A stretch of 33,973 nucleotides of DNA from Clostridia bacterium (GCA_017414535.1 JAFQMA010000053.1:1-33973); one strand, 5' to 3'. Counted from the first letter of the stretch, positions 25,423-33,905 are shown. Translations and numbers: made by a program. Notes: generated from the letters alone by a model not told the origin.

Positions 25423-26211
25423 TCAGATTTTTTGTTTTTGCTTGGCATCTTCCTTGGCATCGTGAATGTTCATGATAATGAGGATCACGAGCACGGCCAC
25501 GAAAATGACACCCGTCATGGCGGCCATCCAAGGCTTGATGCCTTTTTTCATGCTGTTGTTGATAAAGACGGACAGCGTTTGAAAATTGCCGCCTGTAAAG
25601 TAGCTGATGATAAAGTCGTCAAAGGAATAGGTCAGGCTGATGAGAAAGCCCGCAAAAATGCCGGGGAAGATCTCAGGCAGAACGACCCGAAGAAAGGCGC
25701 CCACCGGGGGACAGCCCAGATCCATGGCGGCCTCGTACAAATTGCGATCCATGCGGCGCAGACGGGGCAGTACGTTCAGGATCACGTAGGGGGTATTGAA
25801 TACGATGTGGGATAAAAGCACCGTGAAAAAGCCCAGCTCTACGTTGAAGACGAGAACAAAGATCAGCATGAGGGAAACGCCTGTAACGATCTCGGGATTG
25901 ATGATGGGCAGATTGGACAGGTTCATGAGCAGACCCCGTCCCTTCTTGACGTTGTTGATGCCCAGCGCCGCCATCGTTCCCAGCAGAGAGGCGCCCAGGG
26001 CGCTCAGCACGGCGATGACGACGGAATTGAGCAATGCCTCTACGAGGGCATCGTTTTCAAAAAGGGTCAGATAATGCTCCAGCGTGAAGCCCTTCCAGTT
26101 GGTAATGCCCGTGGAGGCATCGTTGAAGGAAAGGGCGATCATGACGCCGATGGGGATATAAAGAAAGAGAAAAATGAGGGCAAGATAGGCGCCCGAAACG
26201 GTTTTCTTCAT
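25423..26211 (-). CDS. potC: Spermidine/putrescine ABC transporter permease, PotC type
   Basis: A 262-residue inner-membrane permease with six predicted helices. The N-terminus MKKTVSGAYLALIFLFLYIP is typical of PotC. The EAA loop that contacts the ATPase is seen as NLYEAAMDLGCPPVGAFLRV around residues 155-175. The ATG at 26211 is chosen because AAGGAGGG lies just upstream, overlapping the potB stop region. The 14 extra residues further upstream in the open frame have no RBS. Confidence 0.94.
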   Translation of the reverse strand: MKKTVSGAYLALIFLFLYIPIGVMIALSFNDASTGITNWKGFTLEHYLTLFENDALVEALLNSVVIAVLSALGASLLGTMAALGINNVKKGRGLLMNLSNLPIINPEIVTGVSLMLIFVLVFNVELGFFTVLLSHIVFNTPYVILNVLPRLRRMDRNLYEAAMDLGCPPVGAFLRVVLPEIFPGIFAGFLISLTYSFDDFIISYFTGGNFQTLSVFINNSMKKGIKPWMAAMTGVIFVAVLVILIIMNIHDAKEDAKQKQKI

Positions 26212-26221
26212 GAAGCCCTCC

Positions 26222-27022
26222 TTAAACCAGAACGATGTCGTCGTCCTTGTCAAAGTGGTTCATCACGGCAATGGAGATCACGATGACCAGCATAAGAACG
26301 AAGGAAAGCATACCGCCTGCGTGCATATCGATCTCTCCCTTATAATAGGCCTCGATCGTATCTCCGATGAGATTGAAGCCGCCCAGACGGGCACTGATGA
26401 CGAAGGAGGAGGCCGCAGGTACGAATACCATGGTGATGCCCGAAATGACGCCGGGCAGGCTCAAGGGGAAGATCACTTTTTTCAGGAGCTGGAAGCCGTT
26501 ACAGCCCAGATCCTGTCCCGCCTCGATGAGGGATCGGGAGATCTTGGCCATGACCGTGTAAATGGGAAGCACCATGAAGGGAAGGTAATTGTACACGATG
26601 CCGATGACAACGGCGGTGGGGGTCTGGTAAATGGCGTTGCCGCCCAGTCCCAGCAGGGAAAGGAGCTGATTTAAAATGCCCGTGGGGCGAAAGATCAGAT
26701 CCAGTGAGCAGATGCGAAGGATGAAGTTCATCCACATGGGCAGCATGATGAGGATATTCATCATGCGTTGAGCACGGGGAGACATGCGACTCATGATAAG
26801 AGCCAGCGGATAGGCCAGGACAAGGCAGATCAAAGTGGAAAGGAAGGCCACCTTGAAGGAATCCAGATACACCTGACTGTTGACACCGATATAGCGGAAG
26901 TTTTCCAAGGTCAGGTGACCGTTCCCGTCGGTGAAGGCAAAGTAAAACACCATGCCAAGGGGGATCACCACGAAGGCCGCCATCCACACAAGATAGGGGA
27001 TCAGAGGCTTCTTGGATTTCAT
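26222..27022 (-). CDS. potB: Spermidine/putrescine ABC transporter permease, PotB type
   Basis: A 266-residue permease with six predicted helices. The start [22 protein letters not shown] and the EAA loop [20 protein letters not shown] near residues 167-186 match PotB. Its start codon overlaps the potA stop (ATGA), so the ATPase and permease are made together. The C-terminus is acidic ([10 protein letters not shown]). Confidence 0.94.
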   Translation of the reverse strand: MKSKKPLIPYLVWMAAFVVIPLGMVFYFAFTDGNGHLTLENFRYIGVNSQVYLDSFKVAFLSTLICLVLAYPLALIMSRMSPRAQRMMNILIMLPMWMNFILRICSLDLIFRPTGILNQLLSLLGLGGNAIYQTPTAVVIGIVYNYLPFMVLPIYTVMAKISRSLIEAGQDLGCNGFQLLKKVIFPLSLPGVISGITMVFVPAASSFVISARLGGFNLIGDTIEAYYKGEIDMHAGGMLSFVLMLVIVISIAVMNHFDKDDDIVLV

Positions 27023-28428
27023 TTTGCATCTCCCTTCACAAGACGAAGGGCGCCCTCGCGCAGGCGGAAAAACACCTCGCTGCCTGCCTGCTCATCCATT
27101 TGGCTTTTGATGAGCCAGCGGCGGGAGCCGGAAAGGAGGATCATTTCGTAATAGCTGCCCTTCCAGACAACACTGTCCAGAACGCCCTCGAAATCCGCGT
27201 CGTCTCCGTCACACAGCTCGACGTCCTCGGGAGAGACGGCAAAGGAGATCTTATCCTCCTCCGCATATTCACTCTCCAGCGGGAGGAGAAAGCTCTTTTC
27301 GTCAAAGCTTACTTCCACGAGACCTTGCTCGTTCTTTTCTGCAGTGACGGTGGCTTCGATGCGGTTGACGGTATCGGGGAACATTTTTTTCATGATGTGG
27401 ATGTTTTCGGGATCCACGCGCATGCCGATATTTTCGCCCACGGCTGCCGACACGGTGGAATGGATGATCCAGGTCTCGCCGCCGCAGGAAACGGTCATTT
27501 CGTAGTGCACGCCCTTGAAGAGGCTTGCCTCCACGTGGCCGATGACGGTGCCCTCCTCGGGCTTTGTGACGATCACGTCCTCGGGACGGATCACCGCGTC
27601 AACGAAGGGGGCGGGCATGGGATCCACGCAGTCGAATTCCGCACCGCAAAGGAGTACCTTGCGATCCTCCTTCATTTGTGCATCGAAAATATTGCTTTCG
27701 CCGATAAAGTCCGCAACGAAGGCGTTGGCGGGCTCGTTGTAGATATCCTGGGGGGAGCCGATCTGCTGAATGGTACCGGATTTCATGACCACGATGGTAT
27801 CGCTCATGGTGAGCGCCTCCTCCTGATCGTGGGTCACGTAAAGGAAGGTGATGCCCGACTGACGGTGCAACTGCTTCAGCTCCAGCTGCATATCCTTGCG
27901 AAGCTTTAAGTCAAGGGCGCCCAGAGGCTCGTCCAGAAGGAGCAGGCGGGGCATATTCACCAGTGCGCGCGCAATGGCCACTCTCTGCTGCTGACCGCCG
28001 GAGAGCTTGGCGATGGGGCGCTTTTCGTAGCCCTTCAGATCCACCATGGCCAGCATTTTCATGACCTTGGGACGGATCTCCGCTTCGGGCACTTTTTTTA
28101 TGCGCAGTCCGAACGCTACGTTATCGAAAACGTTCAGATGCGGGAAAAGAGCGTATTTCTGAAAAACGGTATTGATGGGACGCTTGTGGGTAGGAGTGTC
28201 CAGAATGCTTTTGCCCTCAAAGGTCACGTCGCCGGAATCCGGTTCCTCAAAGCCCGCGATACAGCGGAGGATGGTGGTCTTGCCACAGCCCGAGGGGCCA
28301 AGCAGGGTCACGAATTCCTTGTCTCTGATGTAGAGATTGACGCTTTTCAGGATCGCTTCGTTATCGAAAGATTTGCAAAGATTCTCCAGACGAATGAGTA
28401 CGTCCGATCCGGAGCGTTTTTTTTCCAT
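27019..28428 (-). CDS. potA: Spermidine/putrescine ABC transporter ATPase with two TOBE-like domains
   Basis: A 469-residue ATPase that powers polyamine uptake. The nucleotide-binding motifs are complete: Walker A GPSGCGKT (44-51), Q-loop Gln90, signature LSGGQQQR (142-149), Walker B LLLLDEP (162-168) and switch His200. Most PotA proteins are about 350-380 residues. This one is longer because the TOBE/OB part occurs twice: VIRPEDVIV with [10 protein letters not shown], and later AVSPEDVEL with [10 protein letters not shown]. Residues between them form a further beta-rich segment. The RBS is GAGGAGG. It is the first gene of the nine-gene operon, with the promoter at 28497. Confidence 0.95.
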   Translation of the reverse strand: MEKKRSGSDVLIRLENLCKSFDNEAILKSVNLYIRDKEFVTLLGPSGCGKTTILRCIAGFEEPDSGDVTFEGKSILDTPTHKRPINTVFQKYALFPHLNVFDNVAFGLRIKKVPEAEIRPKVMKMLAMVDLKGYEKRPIAKLSGGQQQRVAIARALVNMPRLLLLDEPLGALDLKLRKDMQLELKQLHRQSGITFLYVTHDQEEALTMSDTIVVMKSGTIQQIGSPQDIYNEPANAFVADFIGESNIFDAQMKEDRKVLLCGAEFDCVDPMPAPFVDAVIRPEDVIVTKPEEGTVIGHVEASLFKGVHYEMTVSCGGETWIIHSTVSAAVGENIGMRVDPENIHIMKKMFPDTVNRIEATVTAEKNEQGLVEVSFDEKSFLLPLESEYAEEDKISFAVSPEDVELCDGDDADFEGVLDSVVWKGSYYEMILLSGSRRWLIKSQMDEQAGSEVFFRLREGALRLVKGDAK

Positions 28429-28496
28429 TTATCTACCTCCTCACTTTTGTGCTCCTACTATATAGGAAGGAATACACCGCAAAAAAATGCAAGATA

Positions 28497-28525
28497 ATGA
28501 TACATTCTTTTGAGAAAAATGTCAA
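28497..28525 (-). promoter_or_regulatory. Promoter of the potABCD-alaS operon
   Basis: Minus strand: perfect -35 TTGACA, 17-bp spacer, -10 TATCAT. The untranslated leader would be about 60 nt and has no visible T-box or riboswitch. Confidence 0.82.
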
Positions 28526-28603
28526 GAAAAAGGGCGTATTTTCCCCGCATTTTTTCCGCATTTGATTTCACCCCTTTCCGCCGTTCTTTTTTCGGGGCCC
28601 TCC

Positions 28604-28632
28604 TTGACAGAAAAGAGAGAAAAATTTATAAT
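28604..28632 (+). promoter_or_regulatory. Consensus promoter for the cyclophilin-ribF operon
   Basis: Perfect -35 TTGACA and perfect -10 TATAAT with a 17-bp spacer. The expected transcription start falls at or next to the ATG at 28639, so the mRNA would have no leader. Confidence 0.88.
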
Positions 28633-28638
28633 ATCCTT

Positions 28639-28974
28639 ATGTTCAGTAAAATCTATAAAAAACTGTTCCCCGACCGCTATTACGCCTCCGCCACGTACCG
28701 GCGGGAGGCCGCGGCAAAATACGACAACAAACTGCTCAAATGCGTGACCGAGCGGCGCGAAGACGGGGACGTCGTGCTGTGCAGGGACGCCTATATCTGC
28801 GTGAAGGCGGGCTTCGTTTTCGTCAATTCGGAGACGGCCAGCATCTTCAAATGTCGGGACGAGGAAACCCGATGCGGAGAGCTGATGAGCCACGACGGGG
28901 TCATCTTCACGGGAAACGATGAAATCGAAGGAAAGGAAAGAAGTATCATCTGCTACTTCAAATATTACCGATGA
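28639..28974 (+). CDS. Small basic protein of unknown function, probably leaderless
   Basis: I do not recognise this 111-residue protein. It starts MFSKIYKKLFPDRYY, has no membrane segment, contains six cysteines scattered in short strands (KCVTE, LCRDAYICVKAGFVFV, FKCRDEETRCGEL, ICYFKYY), and looks mostly beta. No Shine-Dalgarno sequence precedes the ATG, and a perfect promoter puts the transcription start at about the ATG itself. The open frame extends upstream but that part overlaps the promoter. Its stop overlaps the start of the next gene (ATGA), which supports real translation and coupling. It is the first gene of the operon with the two cyclophilins and ribF. Confidence 0.68.
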   Translation: MFSKIYKKLFPDRYYASATYRREAAAKYDNKLLKCVTERREDGDVVLCRDAYICVKAGFVFVNSETASIFKCRDEETRCGELMSHDGVIFTGNDEIEGKERSIICYFKYYR

Positions 28975-29630
28975 AAGCCATGAAACGCATTTTTGCTCTC
29001 ACCCTCTGCCTTGCCCTGCTCTTCTCCTTTACCGCCTGCGGTGAAGAGGAAAAGGAAACGGGCAGCAGTGACGAAAGGATCGCCGCCATGCCCATCGAGG
29101 TGGACGGTGTGTCCTATCAGAAGACCGAGGAGACCACGGATTTCGTCTGCATTCAGATGAAGAGCGGCGGCCGTATCCTCCTGGAGCTTTACCCCGACGT
29201 CGCCCCCATCACCGTGGCAAATTTCCAAAAGCTGGTGGCGCAGGACTTTTATAACGGTCTCACCTTCCACCGTGTGATCCCCGGCTTTATGATCCAGGGC
29301 GGCTGTCCCGAGGGCACGGGCATGGGCGGACCCGGCTGGAGCATCAAGGGCGAATTTTCCGCCAACGGCGTGAAGAACGATCTCAAGCACACCCGCGGCG
29401 TGCTTTCCATGGCAAGAGGCAGCTACTCGATGGACAGCGCGGGAAGTCAGTTTTTTATCATGCATGCGGACTATCCCTCCCTCAACGGCCAGTACGCCGC
29501 CTTCGGTGAGGTGCTCTACGGCATGGACACGGTGGATCAGATCGCAGGAGTGAAGACCCTTTCCAACGACATGCCCGTGCAGAAGCAGGTCATGTACGAG
29601 GTCTATTTCATGGCGCCCGCGGCGCAGTAA
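28971..29630 (+). CDS. Peptidyl-prolyl cis-trans isomerase, cyclophilin type, lipoprotein
   Basis: A 219-residue cyclophilin exported as a lipoprotein: signal MKRIFALTLCLALLFS with lipobox FTAC (Cys23). It assists folding outside the membrane. Catalytic features are FHRVIPGFMIQGG, GSQFFIMHADYPSLNGQYAAFG and a cyclophilin core of about 160 residues starting near residue 55. The central core is close to that of the next gene, so the two are a tandem duplication with different destinations. The start could also be the ATG at 28980; the first overlaps the stop of the upstream gene. Confidence 0.92.
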   Translation: MKAMKRIFALTLCLALLFSFTACGEEEKETGSSDERIAAMPIEVDGVSYQKTEETTDFVCIQMKSGGRILLELYPDVAPITVANFQKLVAQDFYNGLTFHRVIPGFMIQGGCPEGTGMGGPGWSIKGEFSANGVKNDLKHTRGVLSMARGSYSMDSAGSQFFIMHADYPSLNGQYAAFGEVLYGMDTVDQIAGVKTLSNDMPVQKQVMYEVYFMAPAAQ

Positions 29631-29640
29631 AGGAGAAAAC

Positions 29641-30153
29641 ATGGCATTTGTAAAGAGTGAAGAAAAGACGAATTTCGTTTGCATCGAAATGGAGCAGGGC
29701 GGTAAGATCGTCGCGGAGCTGTATCCCGATATTGCCCCCATTACCGTGGAGAATTTCCAAAAGCTGGTAGCAGAGGGCTTCTATAACGGCCTCATCTTCC
29801 ACCGCGTGATCCGAGGCTTTATGATCCAGGGCGGTTGCCCTCAAGGCATCGGCATCGGCGGCCCCGGCTGGACCATCAAGGGCGAATTCAAAATGAACGG
29901 TGTGGAGAACGCGCTCAAGCACGAACGCGGCGTTCTTTCCATGGCACGCTCCCGCGAATTTGATTCCGCAGGAAGCCAGTTCTTTATCATGCACCGTACC
30001 AGCCCCCATCTGGATGGCCAGTACGCCGCCTTCGGCAAGGTGGTAGAGGGCATGGAGACCGTGGACGCCATTACGGATGAATTTACCGATTACAACGACA
30101 GACCTGCCGTTGACCAAAAAATGAAGGCGGTTTATTTCGTTAAGGAAGCGTAA
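29641..30153 (+). CDS. Peptidyl-prolyl cis-trans isomerase, cyclophilin type, cytosolic
   Basis: A 170-residue cyclophilin with no signal sequence, so it acts in the cytoplasm. It has FHRVIRGFMIQGGCPQG, GGPGWTIKGEF, the catalytic-core SAGSQFFIMH and LDGQYAAFGKVVEGME. The RBS TAAAGGAG is very good and overlaps the stop codon of the lipoprotein gene. It is a paralogue of that gene (shared blocks such as ELYPD-APITV and GVLSMAR). Confidence 0.95.
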   Translation: MAFVKSEEKTNFVCIEMEQGGKIVAELYPDIAPITVENFQKLVAEGFYNGLIFHRVIRGFMIQGGCPQGIGIGGPGWTIKGEFKMNGVENALKHERGVLSMARSREFDSAGSQFFIMHRTSPHLDGQYAAFGKVVEGMETVDAITDEFTDYNDRPAVDQKMKAVYFVKEA

Positions 30154-30156
30154 GAT

Positions 30157-31065
30157 ATGGCACCCGAAAAAAACGGGATGCGGGGGACCTGCGTTGCCCT
30201 GGGCAATTTCGACGGCATCCACTTAGGCCACGCGCACATTATCTCCACCTGTGTCGCCGCCGCCAAGGAAAAGGGACTTTTGTCTCTGGTGTGGAGCTTT
30301 CGCCGCCATCCCGAGCACATCATGAAGGGGAATTTTTCCACCGGCAATATCATTTCCAATTCGGACAAGGACGAGATCCTGCGCCGCATGGGCGTGGATC
30401 TGCTCTTTTTGGAGGATTTTGAGCGGGTGCGCCATCTTTCCCCCGAGGAATTTTGCGAGAAGATCCTTTTGGGCACTCTGTCCGCCAAGGCGCTGTTTTG
30501 CGGCTTTAATTTCCGCTTTGGCAAGGGCGGCGCGGGGGATGCCCGCTTTTTGAAAAAATATATGGAGGAGCGGGGCGTTTCCGTGTACGTGGCCCCGCCC
30601 GTCTGCGTGGGGGGCGAGCCCGTTTCCTCCACCCGTATCCGCGCCCTTCTGACGCTGGGCGATATGGAGGGAGTCAAGGGGCTTTTGGGGCGCAATTACT
30701 CCATTCGCTTTCCCGTGCTCCACGGGAAAAGGCTTGGCTCGCGCATCGGCTTTCCCACCCTCAATCAAGTCTTCCCCGAGGAATACGTGACCCCCAAGAT
30801 CGGCGTTTACGCCGTGAAGGTGCACGTGGACGGAAGGGCTTGGCGCGGCGTTTGCAACGTGGGCATTCGTCCCACCGTGGAGGAGGACGGCTGCCTTTTG
30901 GCAGAGACTCATATTTGTGATTTCTCGGGGGACCTGTACGGAAGACTGGTCACCGTGGAATTTTTGCGCTATCTGCGCGAGGAAAGAAAATTCGAGGATC
31001 TGGACGAGCTTTGCCGCCAGATCGATCGGGACAGAAAAGAGGCATTGGCACTCTCGGAGGAATAA
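30157..31065 (+). CDS. ribF: Bifunctional riboflavin kinase / FAD synthetase
   Basis: A 302-residue enzyme that makes FMN and then FAD from riboflavin. The N-terminal FAD synthetase half has GNFDGIHLGH (16-25) and the SSTRIR motif near residue 152. The C-terminal riboflavin kinase half has IGFPTLNQV near 195, the PTLN nucleotide/metal site, and the terminal region RYLREERKFEDLDEL. The RBS is AAGGAAG. It is three bases after the cyclophilin gene, so it is part of the same operon. No FMN riboswitch fits in the gap. Confidence 0.95.
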   Translation: MAPEKNGMRGTCVALGNFDGIHLGHAHIISTCVAAAKEKGLLSLVWSFRRHPEHIMKGNFSTGNIISNSDKDEILRRMGVDLLFLEDFERVRHLSPEEFCEKILLGTLSAKALFCGFNFRFGKGGAGDARFLKKYMEERGVSVYVAPPVCVGGEPVSSTRIRALLTLGDMEGVKGLLGRNYSIRFPVLHGKRLGSRIGFPTLNQVFPEEYVTPKIGVYAVKVHVDGRAWRGVCNVGIRPTVEEDGCLLAETHICDFSGDLYGRLVTVEFLRYLREERKFEDLDELCRQIDRDRKEALALSEE

Positions 31066-31068
31066 GGT

Positions 31069-32784
31069 ATGAAAAAAGGGCTTTCGCGCATCCTTTCTCT
31101 CATCCTTGCGGTAGTATGCATACTACCGCTCTTTTCCGTTGCCCGTGCCGCCGCTGAGCCCGCCCCCGAGGTGGCAAGCGGCTCGGCTCTGCTCTATCAC
31201 GTGGAAACGGGCAAGATCCTCTATGAAAAGAATGCGGATACCCGAATAAGCCCTGCCGCCTTCACAAAAATGATGACGGCACTCCTCGCCTTTGAATACC
31301 GCCGCGAAGCGGGCAATATTACCGTGACCGTCACCGAGGAGATGCTCTCCGGGGCGGGCGGTACCTCCATGCGCCTGAAGGCGGGGGAGACCCTGCCGCT
31401 GGATAGCCTTTTGGCAGGGCTTGTGGTGCAGAATGCCAACGACGCCGCACTGGTTCTGGCTTCCGTGGTGGGCGGCGATATCTCCTCCTTTGTGGACAAG
31501 ATGAACGCCCGCGCCAAGGAGCTGGGCATGAGTCACAGCTATTTTGCCAATCCTACGGGTGTGGACAGTGCCGTTATGTATTCTACCCTGCAGGACTGTC
31601 TTATTTTGGCCGCCACCCTCTATCGCGTTAACGATTTCATGGTGGTAAGCGAGAAGCAGAAGGCCACCATTCCCGCCACTAACCTGACGGAGGAGCGGGT
31701 CTATACCAACAAGAACCTTTTGGTGCCCTATTCCTACGTTTACGATTACTATATGGAAAATACCCGCGGCATGGTCGCAGGCTTTACCGCAGGGGCAGGC
31801 TATTGCTGTGCCACCACCCGCAAGGCGGGGGATTGCACCTATCTGGTGCTGGTCTCCGGCGGTAAGGATCGCAGCGAAAAGCAGAACGGCACCGATATTT
31901 CGTCCTACCGTGACGCCAAGAGCCTGATCGAATGGGCGGAAAAGAATTTTGCCATGCAGAGCGTTTGCACCTCCGGCGAGGTGATCTGCGAGGTGCCCGT
32001 GCGCCTGGCCGCAGGGGTGGACCACGTGATGCTGGTCACCAAGGGGGAGCTGGCGACCCTTCTTCCCGTAGGAGAGGATACCAAGGCTCGGATCACCACT
32101 GCCGTGCGCACCAAGGGCGAAAGCTTTACCGCGCCCATTGCGGAAGGGGAAAGCTACGGCGAAATGGACGTGTTTTTCGACGGTGAGCTTATTGCCACCG
32201 TGCCTCTGGTGGCGCTGAACAGTGTGCATCTGTCGGGATGGCTTGTGATGTGGGATGCGGTGGAGCGCTTCTTCTCCCGCGGACCCGCCCGCGTGGTGCT
32301 GATCCTGTTGATCGCGGCCGCCGTCATTTACGTGGCGGTGCTCATCGGCACGGTCTGGGTGCACGCCGCTCGCCGCAACCGCGCCCGCAATCAGCTCATT
32401 TCCGAAATGAACAGAAAAGAAGACCTTCGCATGAAAAAGGTAAGGCAGGAGGAGCGGCTCAACCGCCGTGCCAGATTCCGCCGTGCGGGTGTGTTTCTGA
32501 GAGAGGGCTTCCGTGTGCTCTCCGGTGAATCGGAGGCCATGGATACCGGCTCCCGCAGATCCCGTGCACCCAGTAAGGCGGTGGCCCGCGTGCCGGAAAA
32601 ATACCGTAAGGCAAAGCTTCCTCCGCCCTCAGCCGCACCCCGCCGCGCGGAAAAGGCACCCCGCCGTGCCGCGCCCGTTCGTCCCGCCTCCAAAAGACCC
32701 GCTCCTCAAAAGGACAGCCTGCGCCAAAAGCAGCTGGAGGCTCTGCGGGCCGCAAGACAGAGAAAGGACGGCAACCGCAAATAA
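31069..32784 (+). CDS. D,D-carboxypeptidase-like (peptidase S11) protein with lost active site
   Basis: A 571-residue homologue of D-alanyl-D-alanine carboxypeptidases (DacA/DacF). It has a signal peptide (about 1-28) and the S11 fold (about 30-290): SGSALLYHVETGKILYEKN, KMMTALLAFE, SYFANPTGVDS, YLVLVSGGKDR. All three penicillin-binding motifs are changed. The SxxK nucleophile Ser is Ala64 (AFTK, Lys67 kept), SxN is NAN (122-124), and KTG is VAG (236-238). It is thus predicted to be catalytically dead. A membrane helix (about 409-431) follows, and then a 140-residue Arg/Lys/Pro-rich cytoplasmic tail, which is not usual in PBP5-like enzymes. It starts three bases after ribF. A structural or sensory role is inferred, not shown. 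Confidence 0.88.
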   Translation: MKKGLSRILSLILAVVCILPLFSVARAAAEPAPEVASGSALLYHVETGKILYEKNADTRISPAAFTKMMTALLAFEYRREAGNITVTVTEEMLSGAGGTSMRLKAGETLPLDSLLAGLVVQNANDAALVLASVVGGDISSFVDKMNARAKELGMSHSYFANPTGVDSAVMYSTLQDCLILAATLYRVNDFMVVSEKQKATIPATNLTEERVYTNKNLLVPYSYVYDYYMENTRGMVAGFTAGAGYCCATTRKAGDCTYLVLVSGGKDRSEKQNGTDISSYRDAKSLIEWAEKNFAMQSVCTSGEVICEVPVRLAAGVDHVMLVTKGELATLLPVGEDTKARITTAVRTKGESFTAPIAEGESYGEMDVFFDGELIATVPLVALNSVHLSGWLVMWDAVERFFSRGPARVVLILLIAAAVIYVAVLIGTVWVHAARRNRARNQLISEMNRKEDLRMKKVRQEERLNRRARFRRAGVFLREGFRVLSGESEAMDTGSRRSRAPSKAVARVPEKYRKAKLPPPSAAPRRAEKAPRRAAPVRPASKRPAPQKDSLRQKQLEALRAARQRKDGNRK

Positions 32785-32787
32785 AAA

Positions 32788-32820
32788 AACGCGGCTTGAC
32801 CCATGGGGTCGGGCCGCTTT
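32788..32820 (+). terminator. Weak hairpin after the S11-like gene
   Basis: Stem GCGGC / GCCGC with inner GACCC / GGGTC and a short T run. A weak or partial terminator before the phosphodiesterase gene. Confidence 0.4.
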
Positions 32821-32847
32821 GCTGCACCGAACGGAAAGGAAAACGTT

Positions 32848-33390
32848 ATGAAATATCTGATCGCATCGGATCTGCACGGCTCTCTCGAGACCTGCCGTGC
32901 TCTCTTAGAGGCCTTCCAAAGAGAACAGGCCGACCGCCTTCTGTTTTTGGGCGATCTGCTTTATCACGGCCCTCGCAACGACCTGCCCGAAGCCTATGCC
33001 CCTAAGGGAGTTATCCCCCTTTTGAACGAAATGCGCGACCGCATCCTTTGTGTGAGGGGGAATTGCGATACCGAGGTGGATCAGATGGTGCTGGAATTTC
33101 CCATAATGGCGGACTATGCCATCCTTTCCCTCGGCGAAAGCTGCGTTTTCGTTACCCACGGCCATAAATTCAACGAAAACAACCTTCCTCCCCTGCGGCA
33201 GGGCGACGTGCTTCTGCACGGTCATACCCACGTGCCAACCTGGCACGTAAAGGACGGGATCCACATCTTCAATCCCGGCTCCGTTACCATTCCCAAGAAC
33301 GGCTCCGCCCGCGGCTATATGACTCTGGAAAACGGAGAATTTCTCTGGAAAACTCTGGCTGGCGAGCTGATCCAAAGAGTGATCCTCTAA
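32848..33390 (+). CDS. YfcE-like metallophosphoesterase
   Basis: A 180-residue calcineurin-fold phosphodiesterase. Metal-binding motifs are complete: SDLH (Asp8, His10), GD (Asp36), GNCD (Asn72), THGH (His104) and HGHTHVP (His124, His126, His128). Members of the YfcE group hydrolyse phosphodiesters in vitro; the natural substrate is not known. The ATG at 32848 follows GGAAAGG; an upstream ATG in the open frame would run through the hairpin and has no RBS. No clear terminator follows. Confidence 0.92.
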   Translation: MKYLIASDLHGSLETCRALLEAFQREQADRLLFLGDLLYHGPRNDLPEAYAPKGVIPLLNEMRDRILCVRGNCDTEVDQMVLEFPIMADYAILSLGESCVFVTHGHKFNENNLPPLRQGDVLLHGHTHVPTWHVKDGIHIFNPGSVTIPKNGSARGYMTLENGEFLWKTLAGELIQRVIL

Positions 33391-33455
33391 GTCCACCGCC
33401 GCCCCCTCCCACAACATCACCGCCGCCCATCTTTTTTCAAAAAGCACAAAACAAA

Positions 33456-33484
33456 TTGACATTTGCCCCCGTTTGTGCTATACT
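33456..33484 (+). promoter_or_regulatory. Consensus promoter ahead of the tRNA-Ser relics
   Basis: Perfect -35 TTGACA, 17-bp spacer and -10 TATACT. No open reading frame with an RBS follows; the first recognisable sequence downstream is a tRNA-like relic at 33518. Confidence 0.8.
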
Positions 33485-33517
33485 ACCGCGGTCGATATCC
33501 CTACGGAAAGCATCTAT

Positions 33518-33535
33518 GCAGAGATATCGAAGCGG
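33518..33535 (+). pseudogene. Short tRNA-Ser 5'-end relic
   Basis: Sixteen of 18 bases match the 5' end of the two tRNA-Ser half copies downstream, after which the similarity is lost. Probably an older relic of the same kind, but it is short. Confidence 0.4.
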
Positions 33536-33717
33536 GGACGTTTGCGACCGCCGCCCGAAGGCGGATGAAGGGAGCAAAAAGGGTTGGCCGCGGTCGAAAT
33601 TTTGCGAAGCGAACGGCAAGCAAAAAATTTCGGGTACGCTGGCAGGACATAACGTGGCGCCCCGTTCGATGAAAAATTGAATAGTCGTTATACTCCAAAA
33701 CGGGGTTTAACATAGAT

Positions 33718-33757
33718 GGAGAGATATCGAAGTGGTCATAACGGGGCTGACTCGAAA
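33718..33757 (+). pseudogene. 5' half of tRNA-Ser(CGA), copy A
   Basis: Reads as the first 40 nt of a bacterial tRNA-Ser: acceptor 5' strand GGAGAGA, D-arm with TCG/CGG stem, anticodon stem strand GCTGA and loop CTCGAAA (anticodon CGA). The 3' half (rest of anticodon stem, variable arm, T-arm, CCA end) is missing; unrelated sequence follows directly. Identical to copy B over all 40 nt, with no flanking similarity. Confidence 0.75.
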
Positions 33758-33905
33758 GGTAGACGACCTCGTCACTTGCGAATGTGCGAAAGCTCTTGTT
33801 TTCTCGCAATATCTCGCAAATGCTTCATTTTTCTTGAATTTTGGATGACAGCATTTCACTTTCGGCCTTGCAAAAGCCGTGCAAAATTCAAACACAACCA
33901 AATAC

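Noticed and set aside
30154-30156. FMN riboswitch before ribF
   Set aside because: Only three bases separate ribF from the preceding gene, so no aptamer fits.
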